A stretch of 64,000 nucleotides of DNA from Amycolatopsis orientalis DSM 40040 = KCTC 9412 (GTDB lineage Bacteria > Actinomycetota > Actinomycetes > Mycobacteriales > Pseudonocardiaceae), in NCBI RefSeq assembly GCF_000478275.1, contig NZ_ASJB01000044.1:1-64000 (forward strand), given 5' to 3'. Below the pieces are notes generated by a model. It saw only the letters and a list, made by a program, of their open reading frames with translations, was not told the DNA's origin and searched no databases. Below, one piece after another: positions 34,689 through 43,654 of this stretch (the first letter of the stretch is position 1; the number at the start of each line of letters is the position of its first letter). A program made the position numbers and the translations under genes.

Positions 34689-35850
34689 TTATAGACAGTG
34701 ACCCAATAAGGATCGCCGTCGATCAGACGGGCGTCGTTGGTCACGACCCCGAGAGTGCTGCCGACGAGAGAGTTCTGGTCGAGCGGCACATGGGCACGCA
34801 GGCAGCGTTCTTTCCCGGTCATCCGGATCGCCTCGTAGTACCACTTACCGTCGTCGCTATTGAACCAGGGCATAACCTCAGCGCAGTCCTTGCCGGTCAA
34901 GCCCAAGAAGCCGCCGCTTTGCCTGGCCCGCGCGAACGCGTACTCGTCGCAGCTGTCATCGCGGACGTCGGGTCGCTTCACCCAGGTGCCGTCCTCACAG
35001 ATCTTGCGGCGGTTGGCTTCTGCGACATTCTCATCAGCGAGCCGGTTGAGCGGGACCGTGCGCCCGAAGCCGTCCGGCAGGTTGTACTGCGCGACAAGAA
35101 TTCCGATCGCGGCGGCCTGATGAGTGCTTACCGAGACAGGCACTTCAGGCACGAAAAACGGAATGACACAGCCGCGGAAGCTCGACACCAGGTCGTCACA
35201 TCGGAACGAGTTATCACCGAAACGCCACGTGCCCGGACCGAGAGGCGTGGTGTTGGGCGGCGGCTGAACGACCAGCGTGTAACTGCTGCTGAAGGAGATC
35301 GCTCTGTTGATCGCGGCATCGCCGCTGTAACGGAAGAAGGCATCCTGGGTCTCCCCGCGAGTGAACGTCTCCAAGGTGAAGCCGTTCCCGTCCGAGGTGC
35401 TGCACGGGCTCGAACAGGTCGCGGTCAAGGTCGCCACCGGTGAGGTGAGCGCTCCCAACGACACCGGGCACCTATCGAGACGAGCTGGCCAAGGCGGGAT
35501 TCGATATCCACGTGCATCAGGACCTGACACGACATGTAATCGATCGCAGCTTCAACGCGGTTACCGCCCATGTTCGACATCGCCGCGAGGAACTCGAGCA
35601 GGCCCATGCCCCAGACCTGATAGCCAGTTTCGACCTGGCTCAACTCGCAGACCTTCCCGAACTCGGATACCACGCCATCGTTGCCCAGCGCCGGTCCCGG
35701 CCACATCTTCGCTCGTGTAGCGCACGGTCACCGGCTCCGCCGACCTGGAATTCGAATAAGGCCGTCGAGAAGGCAGGCGACGCGCCGACTATCCCAGTCG
35801 AGACACTGATCGCGCGCGAAGCCTTCGCGGGCGTCTTCGGACCCACGTAG
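34685..35850 (-). pseudogene. NucA/NucB-type secreted nuclease gene broken by frameshifts
   Basis: The C-terminal part is intact: SCDEYAFARARQSGGFLGL, then CAEVMPWFNSDDGKWYYE and ARLIDGDPYWVTVYN match the NucA/NucB DNase domain (CDEYPFA start and R-x-L-D-G-D-x-F-W-V end). Upstream, KVCELSQVETGYQVWGMGLL and YMSCQVLMHVDIESRLG belong to the same protein but lie in another frame, joined near 35460-35500. Another shift seems to occur near 35700. In Streptomyces such proteins are secreted with this domain order. As read, the gene is inactive unless frameshifting or sequence error is involved. Confidence 0.65.
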
Positions 35851-36534
35851 CCGCGGACTGTTATGAGAGGTCACCCTGAAAGGGCGCTGTCACCTTCATC
35901 CGCGGCACACTGGCCAACAGGGTGGCCCGCGAACGCTGTGACGCGGGTGCCCACAGCTGGGACGCCTCGCCGCAGGTTGCCTGGTCGGCAATGAGGTTCC
36001 CGTCCACGGCTTCGGCCCCGACATGGCGGCGGCGACCAGGTGCGGCTGAGGCGTGTCGTGTTGAGTCGGTTGTCAGGTAGGAATCGGCCGCGGCTGGTCT
36101 GCCCAGCCGAGTAGGCAGAACGGGGTGCCGTCGAGGTAGGCGCGGATGCCGGCGAGCGGGTAGCGCCTCTGTGGGCTCGCAGGCAGGCTACGCCGTGGCC
36201 TCCAGCGCCTGAGTCTTGACGAGGCTGTGATCTCCTGCGAAGCTCATGTGACAAGTCGCAATGAGATGTCACAGTTGTGGCCGGATGGTGTGTCGAGACG
36301 TTCGCCGAACTAGGGGAGGCCCACCTGGCATAGGGGGCCGATCGTGAAGCTGTTTTGGGGGTCGTGTCGCACTTGGCAGTCCGTACACGGTGCTGATGTT
36401 GGTCTGTGAGGGGCGCGCGCCAGGTCAGTATTCGGATCAGGACTCAGATCGCTTTTTCGGTGCGCGCCACATGCCGGAATGGCTTTCCGTGTTCGGTGTC
36501 GTCGGCATGTTTCTGGGAGTAAAGGACGATAATA
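35851..36534. other. Intergenic region with repeat and gene fragment
   Basis: On the minus strand near 36080-36175 a frame reads RYPLAGIRAYLDGTPFCLLG and ends soon after, an isolated protein-like fragment. A copy of the 98-bp repeat is at 36213-36310. The right end is the promoter region of the secreted toxin-like gene. Confidence 0.45.
36213..36310. repeat. Dispersed ~98-bp repeat, copy 2
   Basis: Homologous to 32133-32230. Here an inverted repeat is clear: TGTGACA at 36247-36253 and TGTCACA at 36267-36273. A weaker partial match lies at ~52488-52510 upstream of a minus-strand gene, so it may be a mobile promoter-operator segment. Confidence 0.7.
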
Positions 36535-37446
36535 GTGTCGCTTTCAGCGAAGGTAAAAAAGGGCGCCATAGTCCTGGCTGCCGCGGTCGGTGCGGCGACG
36601 TTGACCGTTGCCTCGCCGGCGGCCGCGGTGTCGGTTCAGCCGCCGGCTGCCGGCGCCCAGGCCGCTGCGGCGGCTTATACGGTGAGTCCGGGGTCGTCGG
36701 TGAACGTCAATTCCCGGGTCGTGGTGCTGCCGGGTATGACGGTGTCGTTGTCGATCACGCTGGGGAACTACAGCGCGACTCCGTCGCAGGCCAGGGTCCG
36801 GTTCCGTGCGAAGTGCATCACCAAGGACATTGATTTCCTGACGGTCTGGTCGGATCCGCAGATCGTCACGGTGCCGGGTGATCCGGCGAACCCGCCGAAG
36901 GGCGGCAAGGACCTCAAAACCGTCACCGCGAGCATCACGCTGCCCGCGACATGTGCCCCGCAGCCCGATCAGGGGTCGATCACCCACGACGGTGATTTCG
37001 CGGCGGAGATGGGGCCGGCGGTCGGGGCGGCGACCGGCTTGAAACAGTCGTTGTTCTGGATCGGCAAGCCCTTCACCTACACCTACTATCGCGACAACCT
37101 CATCCTGCAGACCCATGGTCAGCCGGCCGAGTCCGCGGCGCATCACACGCTTCCGCGGAAGTTCGAGGCGAAGTTCAACAAGGCCGGGATCCCGACGATT
37201 CACGACCCGATCTACCTGCGCTGGTGGTGTTCGCGTCCGGGTGTGCCGGGAAACCACCCCAGCAAAGCGGCCGAGTACAACGCATTATGGGACACGTTCT
37301 TCGCGCAGAAGCCGAACCCGACCGCGGCCGAGGTCCTGGCCTATCGCGCATCGATCCAAGGCAGGTACACCTACACATGCCCACCGAAGACGACCGGCGC
37401 TACATCCTCGAGGCCCACTCCACAGATGATGATGTCTGGGTCCTGA
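36535..37446 (+). CDS. Secreted protein with AHH/HNH-like C-terminal toxin domain
   Basis: 303 residues from GTG after AAAGGA. The signal peptide (VKKGAIVLAAAVGAATLTVA, cleavage near residue 33, SPAAAV) leads to a strand-rich middle domain (~45-180). The C-terminal ~100 residues read ESAAHHTLPRKFEAKF, HDPIYLRWWC, then AEYNALWDTFF, resembling AHH/HNH-superfamily nuclease toxins (paired His followed by a partner His and Asn-Trp helix). The stop lies 70 bases inside the next gene. Identification as a toxin rests on these motifs and on the immunity-like neighbour. Confidence 0.7.
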   Translation: MSLSAKVKKGAIVLAAAVGAATLTVASPAAAVSVQPPAAGAQAAAAAYTVSPGSSVNVNSRVVVLPGMTVSLSITLGNYSATPSQARVRFRAKCITKDIDFLTVWSDPQIVTVPGDPANPPKGGKDLKTVTASITLPATCAPQPDQGSITHDGDFAAEMGPAVGAATGLKQSLFWIGKPFTYTYYRDNLILQTHGQPAESAAHHTLPRKFEAKFNKAGIPTIHDPIYLRWWCSRPGVPGNHPSKAAEYNALWDTFFAQKPNPTAAEVLAYRASIQGRYTYTCPPKTTGATSSRPTPQMMMSGS

Positions 37447-37886
37447 TCGAGCACGACGGTCAGCCGCCGCCGGTCCCGTGGCGGCTGGCCGACGGCTCGG
37501 AGGTGTTCGAGCTGATCGACAACGGCGACACCGGGCGGCTCGGCTTCATTCCCCGGTTCGTGCAGGCGAACCGGGGAACCCGGCTGGGTGACCTGCTCTG
37601 GACGACCGGGGACACCAAGATCGCCTCCCGCCGGTTCGTGGACGTCCTTGCCGCGATCGGGGCCACCGGCTACCGCACGTTCCCGGTCGACGTCGTCGAC
37701 GGGGAAGGTGCGCCGCTCGGCGATTTCGTCGGACTCGCCATTGAGGATGGCGATACAGGCAAGGATCTGCACTTCAGCAACGGTGTCCAGCTCTGGAACT
37801 TCGCCGCCACAGGCAGGGTGGTGGACGCCCTCATGCAGGCTGGCGTCACCGAGCTGTCCATCACCTCCGCACGCCAGGACAGGTGA
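37377..37886 (+). CDS. Probable immunity protein for the upstream toxin
   Basis: 169 residues from ATG 37377, starting inside the toxin gene in another frame. An acidic, soluble protein (pI clearly low by composition) with DGSEVFELIDNGDTGRLGF, PRFVQANRGTRLGDLLW and VDVVDGEGAPLGDFVGLAI. Composition and size fit polymorphic-toxin immunity families of the Imm11/Imm43 kind, but I cannot name the family with certainty. The overlap implies tight co-expression with the toxin. Confidence 0.65.
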   Translation: MPTEDDRRYILEAHSTDDDVWVLIEHDGQPPPVPWRLADGSEVFELIDNGDTGRLGFIPRFVQANRGTRLGDLLWTTGDTKIASRRFVDVLAAIGATGYRTFPVDVVDGEGAPLGDFVGLAIEDGDTGKDLHFSNGVQLWNFAATGRVVDALMQAGVTELSITSARQDR

Positions 37887-38112
37887 TGCGGGCAGTCGAC
37901 GAGATCGGAACTTTCGCGTTTCATTCGCAACGTGGTGGCGGCGCGGATACCCCGTCACCGCTGGTGTCCCTTGTCCGCGGCGCCTTCCGGGCTGCTGCGT
38001 GACGTCGTCCATTGCGACGCCGCCCAGCTGGGGGTGACGTGGAGAGTCGGCGTTCCCGCACGATCGGCCACCGGCACGGGCGGATATTCGCGACTTTCGG
38101 CACCAGTTGTGA

Positions 38113-38526
38113 ATGACTGGAATGTTCGGTCGTGGTGCGCTCCACGCCGTTACCGTAGGGGTGGTGGAGCGCCGGATCGACCTCAGCAACCTTGATCTCG
38201 ACCGGGCGGCCGTGATGGTGGCCGCCCGGCGCGGCGGCTGGCGTGAGCTGGGGCTGGTGGCCGATGAGGTCAGCTGGATGGACAACGACGTTTCATGGCC
38301 TGCGCCGCTTCTGCGGGATCGTGGCCAGGCGCGTCGGCCGAAGTCGTTGGGTGTGCGTGTGCGTGGGGACGCGGGGGAAGCGGAGTTCGTGCTGTACGCC
38401 GGTGGCTGGGCGGATGTTGTAGTCATACACCCAGGCATCGACGAGCCGACCGCCGAGTACATCGAGCTGGACGACGTCGAAGAGTTCGGGCCCGTGCTCG
38501 ACCGCGCCGTCGGACTCCTTGCCTGA
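38113..38526 (+). CDS. Small acidic protein, unknown
   Basis: About 137 residues; starts at ATG/GTG 38113 or GTG 38161 (VVERRIDLSNLD) are possible. The second half (AEFVLYAGGWADVVVIHPGI and YIELDDVEEFGPVLDRAV) has clear protein character and is acidic. It follows the toxin-immunity pair and could be a further immunity-type gene. No family is recognised. Confidence 0.5.
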   Translation: MTGMFGRGALHAVTVGVVERRIDLSNLDLDRAAVMVAARRGGWRELGLVADEVSWMDNDVSWPAPLLRDRGQARRPKSLGVRVRGDAGEAEFVLYAGGWADVVVIHPGIDEPTAEYIELDDVEEFGPVLDRAVGLLA

Positions 38527-38584
38527 GTCGGGGAGAAGCATCACCGGCCAGCGAGCACGGCAGGACTTGCCGCTGAGCCGTACA

Positions 38585-38610
38585 CGGCATGACAGGACGT
38601 TCGTAGGCGC
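38585..38610. repeat. Dispersed CGGCATGA element, diverged copy
   Basis: CGGCATGACAGGACGTTCGT matches the intergenic element CGGCATGAGCGGACGTTCGT at 39606 with two changes. Located after the gene ending at 38526. Confidence 0.5.
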
Positions 38611-38784
38611 GCGAAGTGTCGACCAAGGTTATGCAAAACGCAGAATCGCGGCGGATCGAGATCAGGGCGGTGTCAGGGCGGTTACCTCTGCATGAGCGCG
38701 CTCGAGCAACGCAATCAGCGGCATCAGGTGACGTCAAAGGCAAAATGGTCGACAGCTGCCCGAGGCGGTGAGCACACTGCCGGA

Positions 38785-39513
38785 GTGATCCGTTTTCACT
38801 TCCGTCTCAGGCCGCTGGCCGATGTGGAGCCCTGGGGCGATCGCAGTCTGCACTGGTTCGCTTTGACGGACGGCTGGTACTGGATCGACGTGGACGGACA
38901 CACGTTGTTCCACCACCCGTCGAGCGCCGATACAGGGCAGCCTTCGCCAGTCGACTACTACGTCGTCCGATTGTGGGAGGACATTCAGGAAGTACTTCCG
39001 TCTCTGCTGGAACCGGTACCCGCGGATCTCGTCGACCGCATGACCAGCGATCAGGACGCGTGGTACAGGGCAGGCGTCGAGGACACGGAGGCAGCTCTCG
39101 ACTGGTACAGCGGCCACGTCATGTACACCAGTTACCTCGCCGCCTCTCCCCACATCCTGTGGTGGCGATCGGTCGCCGACCGGGACACGATCACCGTCGA
39201 CTGGCGGCACCCCACCGAGAGCGGGGTCGACTGCACCGTGCCGAGGCAAGGGCGAGCGAGCGTCCCCACTGAGTTGTTCTTGCAAGCTGTGGAGGAGTTC
39301 GACCGGGAACTGATCGATGCGATGGACCGGCGCATCACGGAGATCGAGGCCGGCGGGTTGGATCCAGACGTCCGGCTCGACATCGCTCAGCTCCGCGACG
39401 AACACCAGCGGCGTTCAGGATCTCTGGCCGCCGCCATGCGGCACGTACCCGCGACGGACTGGACAGCCGTTCGCAAAGGCGCAGCGCGCATATTCTCGAC
39501 TCGAACTCAGTAG
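38785..39513 (+). CDS. DUF5984-like protein
   Basis: 242 residues from GTG 38785 (VIRFHFRLRPLADVEPWG); an ATG at 38692 would add an unlikely leader. The motifs SLHWFALTDGWYWIDVDG, LWEDIQEVLPSLLEPVP, WWRSVADRDTITVDW and ELFLQAVEEFDRELI resemble the actinobacterial DUF5984 family as I remember it. Function is unknown; these genes often sit near toxin-immunity loci, as here. Cytosolic, no signal or membrane segment. Confidence 0.65.
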   Translation: MIRFHFRLRPLADVEPWGDRSLHWFALTDGWYWIDVDGHTLFHHPSSADTGQPSPVDYYVVRLWEDIQEVLPSLLEPVPADLVDRMTSDQDAWYRAGVEDTEAALDWYSGHVMYTSYLAASPHILWWRSVADRDTITVDWRHPTESGVDCTVPRQGRASVPTELFLQAVEEFDRELIDAMDRRITEIEAGGLDPDVRLDIAQLRDEHQRRSGSLAAAMRHVPATDWTAVRKGAARIFSTRTQ

Positions 39514-39605
39514 CCACCATCCTGTGCCGCCGACCCGGATCACCAACTGCAAGGCGGTGGCCGCTCGTCGGTATGTGCGAGTGTCTCCTTTGAACGCGCG
39601 ACTCG

Positions 39606-39630
39606 CGGCATGAGCGGACGTTCGTGCGTC
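39606..39630. repeat. Dispersed CGGCATGAGCG element
   Basis: CGGCATGAGCGGACGTTCGT lies in the gap after the gene ending at 39513. Further copies begin at 47550, 47589, 48612, 48648 and 50103, always between genes. Confidence 0.6.
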
Positions 39631-39759
39631 GCTGCGGGTGGGTGGATTGTTTCCGGGTTTCGGCTCGGTGAGATCGCCGACGTCGGCAGAAGGCTTTGAG
39701 GCTTGAGGTCATCTTCTCGAACGTTGGTAGATCGACGGGCCGCGGATGTTGGAGTGGTG

Positions 39760-42700
39760 CTAGGTCTGGTTGTGGGATTCGAGTGCGCGGATCAGGTCGG
39801 CGGTGTGGGCGGCTTCGGGGGCGTGGATCTTTTGGTGCATGGTCAGGGCTTGCCGGGCCAAGGTGATCGCGTGTGAGGTGTCTCCGGCGCGGTGGAGACA
39901 TTGCGCTTGGCCGACGAGGGCGTTGGCTTCGTGCAGGTTCGTACCGCAGTCGCGAGCAAGTGCGAGTGCGGTGGTGAAGTGGGCGTTTGGGTCGCCTGCA
40001 TCGGGGTGGTCGAGGGTGAGGTCGCCGAGTGCGTTGTGGGTTTCAGCTTGACCGTCAGTGTCTTCAACTCGGGTGAACAAGCGCAGCGCGTCGGTGAGAT
40101 GTCCAACGGTGAGGACGAGGTCATGCCCGTCTGTTAGGCGGTAGGCGATGCCGAGCTGCAGGTGTGCGTTGGCTTGCCCCAGGAGCTCACCGATGTCCGT
40201 CAACAGCTGCAGCGCTCGGGTGTGCGCGTCCACCGCCGCCTCCAGATCGCCCGACCTCCGATACACGGTGCCGAGGTCGTTGAGGGCGTTGCCCTGCCCT
40301 CGCCGGTCACCGATGTCGGTAAACAGCTGCAGCGCTCGGGTGTGCGCGTCCACCGCCGCATCCAGATCACCCCGCAGCAGGTACACGATGCCGAGGTAGT
40401 TGAGGGTGTTGCCCTGCCCCTGCAGGCTGCCGATGTCAGTAAACAGCTGCAGCGCTCGGGTGTGCGCGTCCACCGCCGCATCCAGATCACCCCGCAACAG
40501 ATACACGTAGCCGAGATAGTTGAGGGCGTTGCCCTGCCCTCGCCGGTCACCGATGTCGGTAAACAGCTGCAGCGCTCGAGTCTGTGCCTCCACCGCCGCA
40601 TCCAGATCACCCCGCAACCGACACACGGTGCCAAGTTCGCTGAGGGCGTTGCCCTGCCCCAGCCGATCACCGATGTCGGTAAGCAGCTGCAGCGCTCGGG
40701 TGTGCGCGTCCACCGCCGCCCCCAGATCGCCCCGCACCCGATACAGCCAGCCGAGGTCGTTGAGGGCGTTGCCCTGGCCTCGCCGGTCACCGATGTCGGT
40801 AAACAGCTGCAGCGCTCGAGTCTGTGCCTCCACCGCCGCCTCCAGATCACCCCGCAACCGACACACGATGCCGAGGTCGTTGAGAGCGGTGGCTTGGGCG
40901 TGGACGTCGTTGGTTCGGGTGGCGGCGGTGAGTGCGGTGTGGTGGACGGTGTGGGCGTAGTGCCATTGTCCGGCTGTGCGGAGGTAGGGGTGCAGGGTCG
41001 TGGATAGCTGGGTGGTGTGAGTGGTGTGGGTGGTGTGGGTGTGGTCGATGGCGGCGGCTAGGACGGGCAGTTCCGTGGTGAGCCAGGCCATGGCGTCATC
41101 GAAGCCCGTAATGCGCCGAGGATGGTGGGGCGAGATGGGGGTGACGAGGCAGGTGGGGGTGCGGTAGGCGGGAAGGTGGCTGGTGGCGGCGTGGGTGGTG
41201 TGCAGGTAGTAGTCCAGACCCCGGGTGGTGGCGTGGTGGCGGTGGCTGGGGTTGAGGGTGTCGGCGTGGGCGTGAGCGTGGAGGCGGAGTAGGTCGTGGA
41301 GGCGGTAGCGGTCGGGGCCGGTTTCCTGAACGAGGTTGCGGGTGTGGAGGGCGCGCAGCAGGTGGCGGGCCTGGGTAGGGGTGGTGTCGGTGAGGGCGGC
41401 GGTGGCGTGGGGGTCGATATCGGGGCCGTGATGCACGCCCAATAGGACGAACAGGTCGCGTTGCTCGGTGGGCAGGTCGTGCAGCGAAGTGTCGAACACG
41501 GCGCGGACGGAGCGTTCCCCGGCCTGGAGCTCGTCGAGGCGGTCGTAGGCGTCGGCGAGCAGGTCGGCGAGGTAGCGCACGCTCCAGGCGGGATGGGTAC
41601 GCAGTTGAGAACCGGCGACCGCGATGGCGATCGGGAGGTAGCCGCACAGTTCGACGATGCGGGCGACCTGCTCGGCGTTGGTGGTGTCGGGGTTGCGGTG
41701 GGCGCGGCGCAGCAGCATTGTCGCGCCGACGTCGGGGTTGACGATGTCGAGGGAGATGGGGTGGATGTCGTCGAGTTCGGGGAGGCGGTTGCGGCTGGTG
41801 ATGATGACCAGGCTGCCGGGTGTGCCGGGGAGCAGGGGTTCGACTTGGTCGTGGCTGGCGGGGTCGTCGAGGATCAGCAGCATCCGCCGGCTGGCCATAA
41901 GACTGCGCCACAGTTGTGCCCGTTGCTCCACGTCCCGGTGGGTGCTTAGGACTTGGCCGTGGACGCCGAGGGCGGTGAGCAGGGAGTGCAGGGCGTCGAA
42001 CGGGGCTGTGGGTTTTTGGCCGGGGGTGTGGCCGTGAAGGGGGAGCAGGCGCTGGCCGTCGGGGAAGCGGTGGGCGAGGCGGTGGGCGGCGTGGATGCCG
42101 AGGGTGGTTTTGCCGATGCCGGGCATTCCGTCGATGGCGTGGATGGCGATGGTGGTGGTGCCGGTGTCGGCGGCGTTGTCGACGGTGGCGGTGAGGGTGG
42201 CGAGTTCGGGTTCGCGGCCGGTGAAGTCGGTGATGTCGCGGGGCAGGGCCAGCGCCTCAGGGGCTGCGGGGTGGTGGGTGGTTGGTCCGGGTGGGTCGGC
42301 GATCAGGGTCTGGAGCCCGAGGTGGGTGGTGATGGAGCGGCCCGCGCCGAGTTCGTCGTGGGCGCGCGCGTCGATGCGGTCCGCCCAGGCACTGATCTCG
42401 GCGTGACGTCCCGCCGCCGCGAGCGCCTTCGCTCCCAGCAGCAGCAGGTTTTCGTCGTGGACGAGGTCGTCTTCGCAGGGGCCAAGCATGGCGATGAGGT
42501 CGTCGCAGCGATTGGTGTCGATCAGGTGGGTGAAGAGGGATTTCAGTGCCGCTTGGCGGTGCAGGCCGAGGGTGTGGCGGATGCCGTCGGCCCATCGGCC
42601 GTTCACGGTGGACAGTGGCCGTTCGTGGCGGGTGGTCAGGATGTGCTGAAGGCGGTCCCAGTCGGCGTCGCCGCGGGCGAGGATGATCTCGTCAAGAAAG

Positions 42701-43068
42701 CGGTGGTAGTCCACCACTGCGGGGCTGACCGCCAAGGTCCAGGACCGGGTCGCCTGTTCCCAGCGGATGGCGTTCCGGTCGCCGCCGGCGGCGGCAAACT
42801 CGGCGCGGAGCCAGCCGAGGTTGCGCCGTAACGTCGCCGGGCTCCGTTCAGATTCGTCATCGGCTGCCGCGCTTGATCCGCCTGTGCCGTCGTCGCCCCA
42901 GATCCGTGTGATCAGGACGTCGCCGGTAACCGGTTTGCCAGCTTCGACGGCCAGCAGTGCCAGCAGCCGTGTCACCGCCGACCGGGACGGCTTGATCAGG
43001 TCACCGTCGCCGGTGATGAAACCGACCGGCCCCAGCAGCTGAATCCTCACGCTCCCCCGCGCACCCAT
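39760..43068 (-). CDS. SARP-type regulator with NB-ARC ATPase and TPR repeats (AfsR-like)
   Basis: 1,102 residues. An OmpR-type winged helix (VRIQLLGPVGFITGDGD to ~100) and a bacterial transcriptional activation domain (~105-250, PAVVDYHRFLDEI) come first. An NB-ARC ATPase follows (Walker A DGMPGIGKTTLG; RMLLILDDP; LVIITSRNRLP). Then tetratricopeptide repeats, six of them consecutive 40-residue units nearly identical at DNA level. This is the AfsR/SARP architecture, which activates secondary-metabolite or stress genes. It is divergent from the E1-like gene at 43605, its likeliest target. GTG 43050 is an alternative start. Confidence 0.9.
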   Translation of the reverse strand: MGARGSVRIQLLGPVGFITGDGDLIKPSRSAVTRLLALLAVEAGKPVTGDVLITRIWGDDGTGGSSAAADDESERSPATLRRNLGWLRAEFAAAGGDRNAIRWEQATRSWTLAVSPAVVDYHRFLDEIILARGDADWDRLQHILTTRHERPLSTVNGRWADGIRHTLGLHRQAALKSLFTHLIDTNRCDDLIAMLGPCEDDLVHDENLLLLGAKALAAAGRHAEISAWADRIDARAHDELGAGRSITTHLGLQTLIADPPGPTTHHPAAPEALALPRDITDFTGREPELATLTATVDNAADTGTTTIAIHAIDGMPGIGKTTLGIHAAHRLAHRFPDGQRLLPLHGHTPGQKPTAPFDALHSLLTALGVHGQVLSTHRDVEQRAQLWRSLMASRRMLLILDDPASHDQVEPLLPGTPGSLVIITSRNRLPELDDIHPISLDIVNPDVGATMLLRRAHRNPDTTNAEQVARIVELCGYLPIAIAVAGSQLRTHPAWSVRYLADLLADAYDRLDELQAGERSVRAVFDTSLHDLPTEQRDLFVLLGVHHGPDIDPHATAALTDTTPTQARHLLRALHTRNLVQETGPDRYRLHDLLRLHAHAHADTLNPSHRHHATTRGLDYYLHTTHAATSHLPAYRTPTCLVTPISPHHPRRITGFDDAMAWLTTELPVLAAAIDHTHTTHTTHTTQLSTTLHPYLRTAGQWHYAHTVHHTALTAATRTNDVHAQATALNDLGIVCRLRGDLEAAVEAQTRALQLFTDIGDRRGQGNALNDLGWLYRVRGDLGAAVDAHTRALQLLTDIGDRLGQGNALSELGTVCRLRGDLDAAVEAQTRALQLFTDIGDRRGQGNALNYLGYVYLLRGDLDAAVDAHTRALQLFTDIGSLQGQGNTLNYLGIVYLLRGDLDAAVDAHTRALQLFTDIGDRRGQGNALNDLGTVYRRSGDLEAAVDAHTRALQLLTDIGELLGQANAHLQLGIAYRLTDGHDLVLTVGHLTDALRLFTRVEDTDGQAETHNALGDLTLDHPDAGDPNAHFTTALALARDCGTNLHEANALVGQAQCLHRAGDTSHAITLARQALTMHQKIHAPEAAHTADLIRALESHNQT
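40173..40893 (-). repeat. Six tandem ~120-bp repeats encoding near-identical TPR units
   Basis: The period is 120 bp (40 codons). Units share AAVDAHTRALQLFTDIGDRR and the DNA block AAACAGCTGCAGCGCTCGGG. Identity between adjacent units is very high, indicating recent expansion or gene conversion within the SARP gene. Confidence 0.9.
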
Positions 43069-43501
43069 TCACCCAGTGTGCAGACCTCCCCGCTCTGTCA
43101 GGGCGATTCCATCGACCCGTCACTCCACTGTGACGGGCAGCTCCTCCATTCAGTCGGATACGCCGTCACCGGATGCGATTCTCCATATCGGTTTCGCGCC
43201 ATTCAGGTGAGCTCCTCAGATCGTTCTCGGCTCGAATCCGGATTCCACCCGGATGGCGGACACGGTGTCGGTGCTGTGTCCGGGCGTGTGTCCGCTCCAC
43301 TGTCCGCGCGATTCCCTGATGCTCGGTGCAGCTCCTGATCAGGCAGGGAGCGGAGACGGAGACCGGCACCATGAGCGTCCACAGTCACCACCCGCCTCAC
43401 CCCGATAACGCGGAGCACCGCCACTGTCTGCGGCCCGCAACAACGGCGGCGGGCAGGCGCACCGGTGCCGTCTCCCCGATCTGGGACGGGAGGTGGGAGC
43501 G
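43069..43501. promoter_or_regulatory. Divergent region between SARP regulator and E1-like operon
   Basis: 433 bases with no convincing gene. It should hold the promoters of the regulator and of the E1-like unit, and any SARP binding repeats, but I could not identify direct heptamer repeats with confidence. Confidence 0.4.
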
Positions 43502-43561
43502 GTGATCGAATTTGTCGAATACGAGCAGCGGATGACGTTCTGCAGCAAGGACGGCGCCTAG
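43502..43561 (+). CDS. Candidate 19-residue leader or precursor peptide
   Basis: GTG 43502 to TAG 43559-43561 encodes MIEFVEYEQRMTFCSKDGA, with GGGAGG-TGGGAGC upstream as a strong ribosome site. It lies 43 bases before the E1-like gene in the same direction. MccB-type E1 enzymes act on very short peptides, so a tiny ORF here is of interest, but its size alone is weak evidence. Confidence 0.3.
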   Translation: MIEFVEYEQRMTFCSKDGA

Positions 43562-43582
43562 CCCGTAACCGGAGGGGAAGAA

Positions 43583-43654
43583 TTGACGAGTCAAGGAGGA
43601 TGCTGTGGAGCGTCCCAGGATCAAAGTCAAGCACCGGCCGGTGCGACTCGATGA
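43583..43654 (+). CDS. Candidate 23-residue Cys-Cys peptide overlapping the E1-like start
   Basis: TTG 43583 after GGAGGGGAAGAA encodes a short peptide beginning MTSQGGCCGASQDQ and ending at TGA 43652-43654. It overlaps the start of the E1-like gene in another frame. It could be a precursor peptide, a coupling ORF, or chance. Confidence 0.25.
   Translation: MTSQGGCCGASQDQSQAPAGATR

Noticed and set aside
40173-40893. Possible CRISPR-like array because of regular repeats
   Set aside because: The 120-bp period encodes in-frame TPR units with no unique spacers; no cas genes are present.
40162-41007. Plus-strand frame with repeated VGKQLQRSGVRVHRR units, resembling a repeat protein
   Set aside because: It is the reverse strand of the 120-bp TPR repeats in the SARP gene; repeats on either strand are inevitable.
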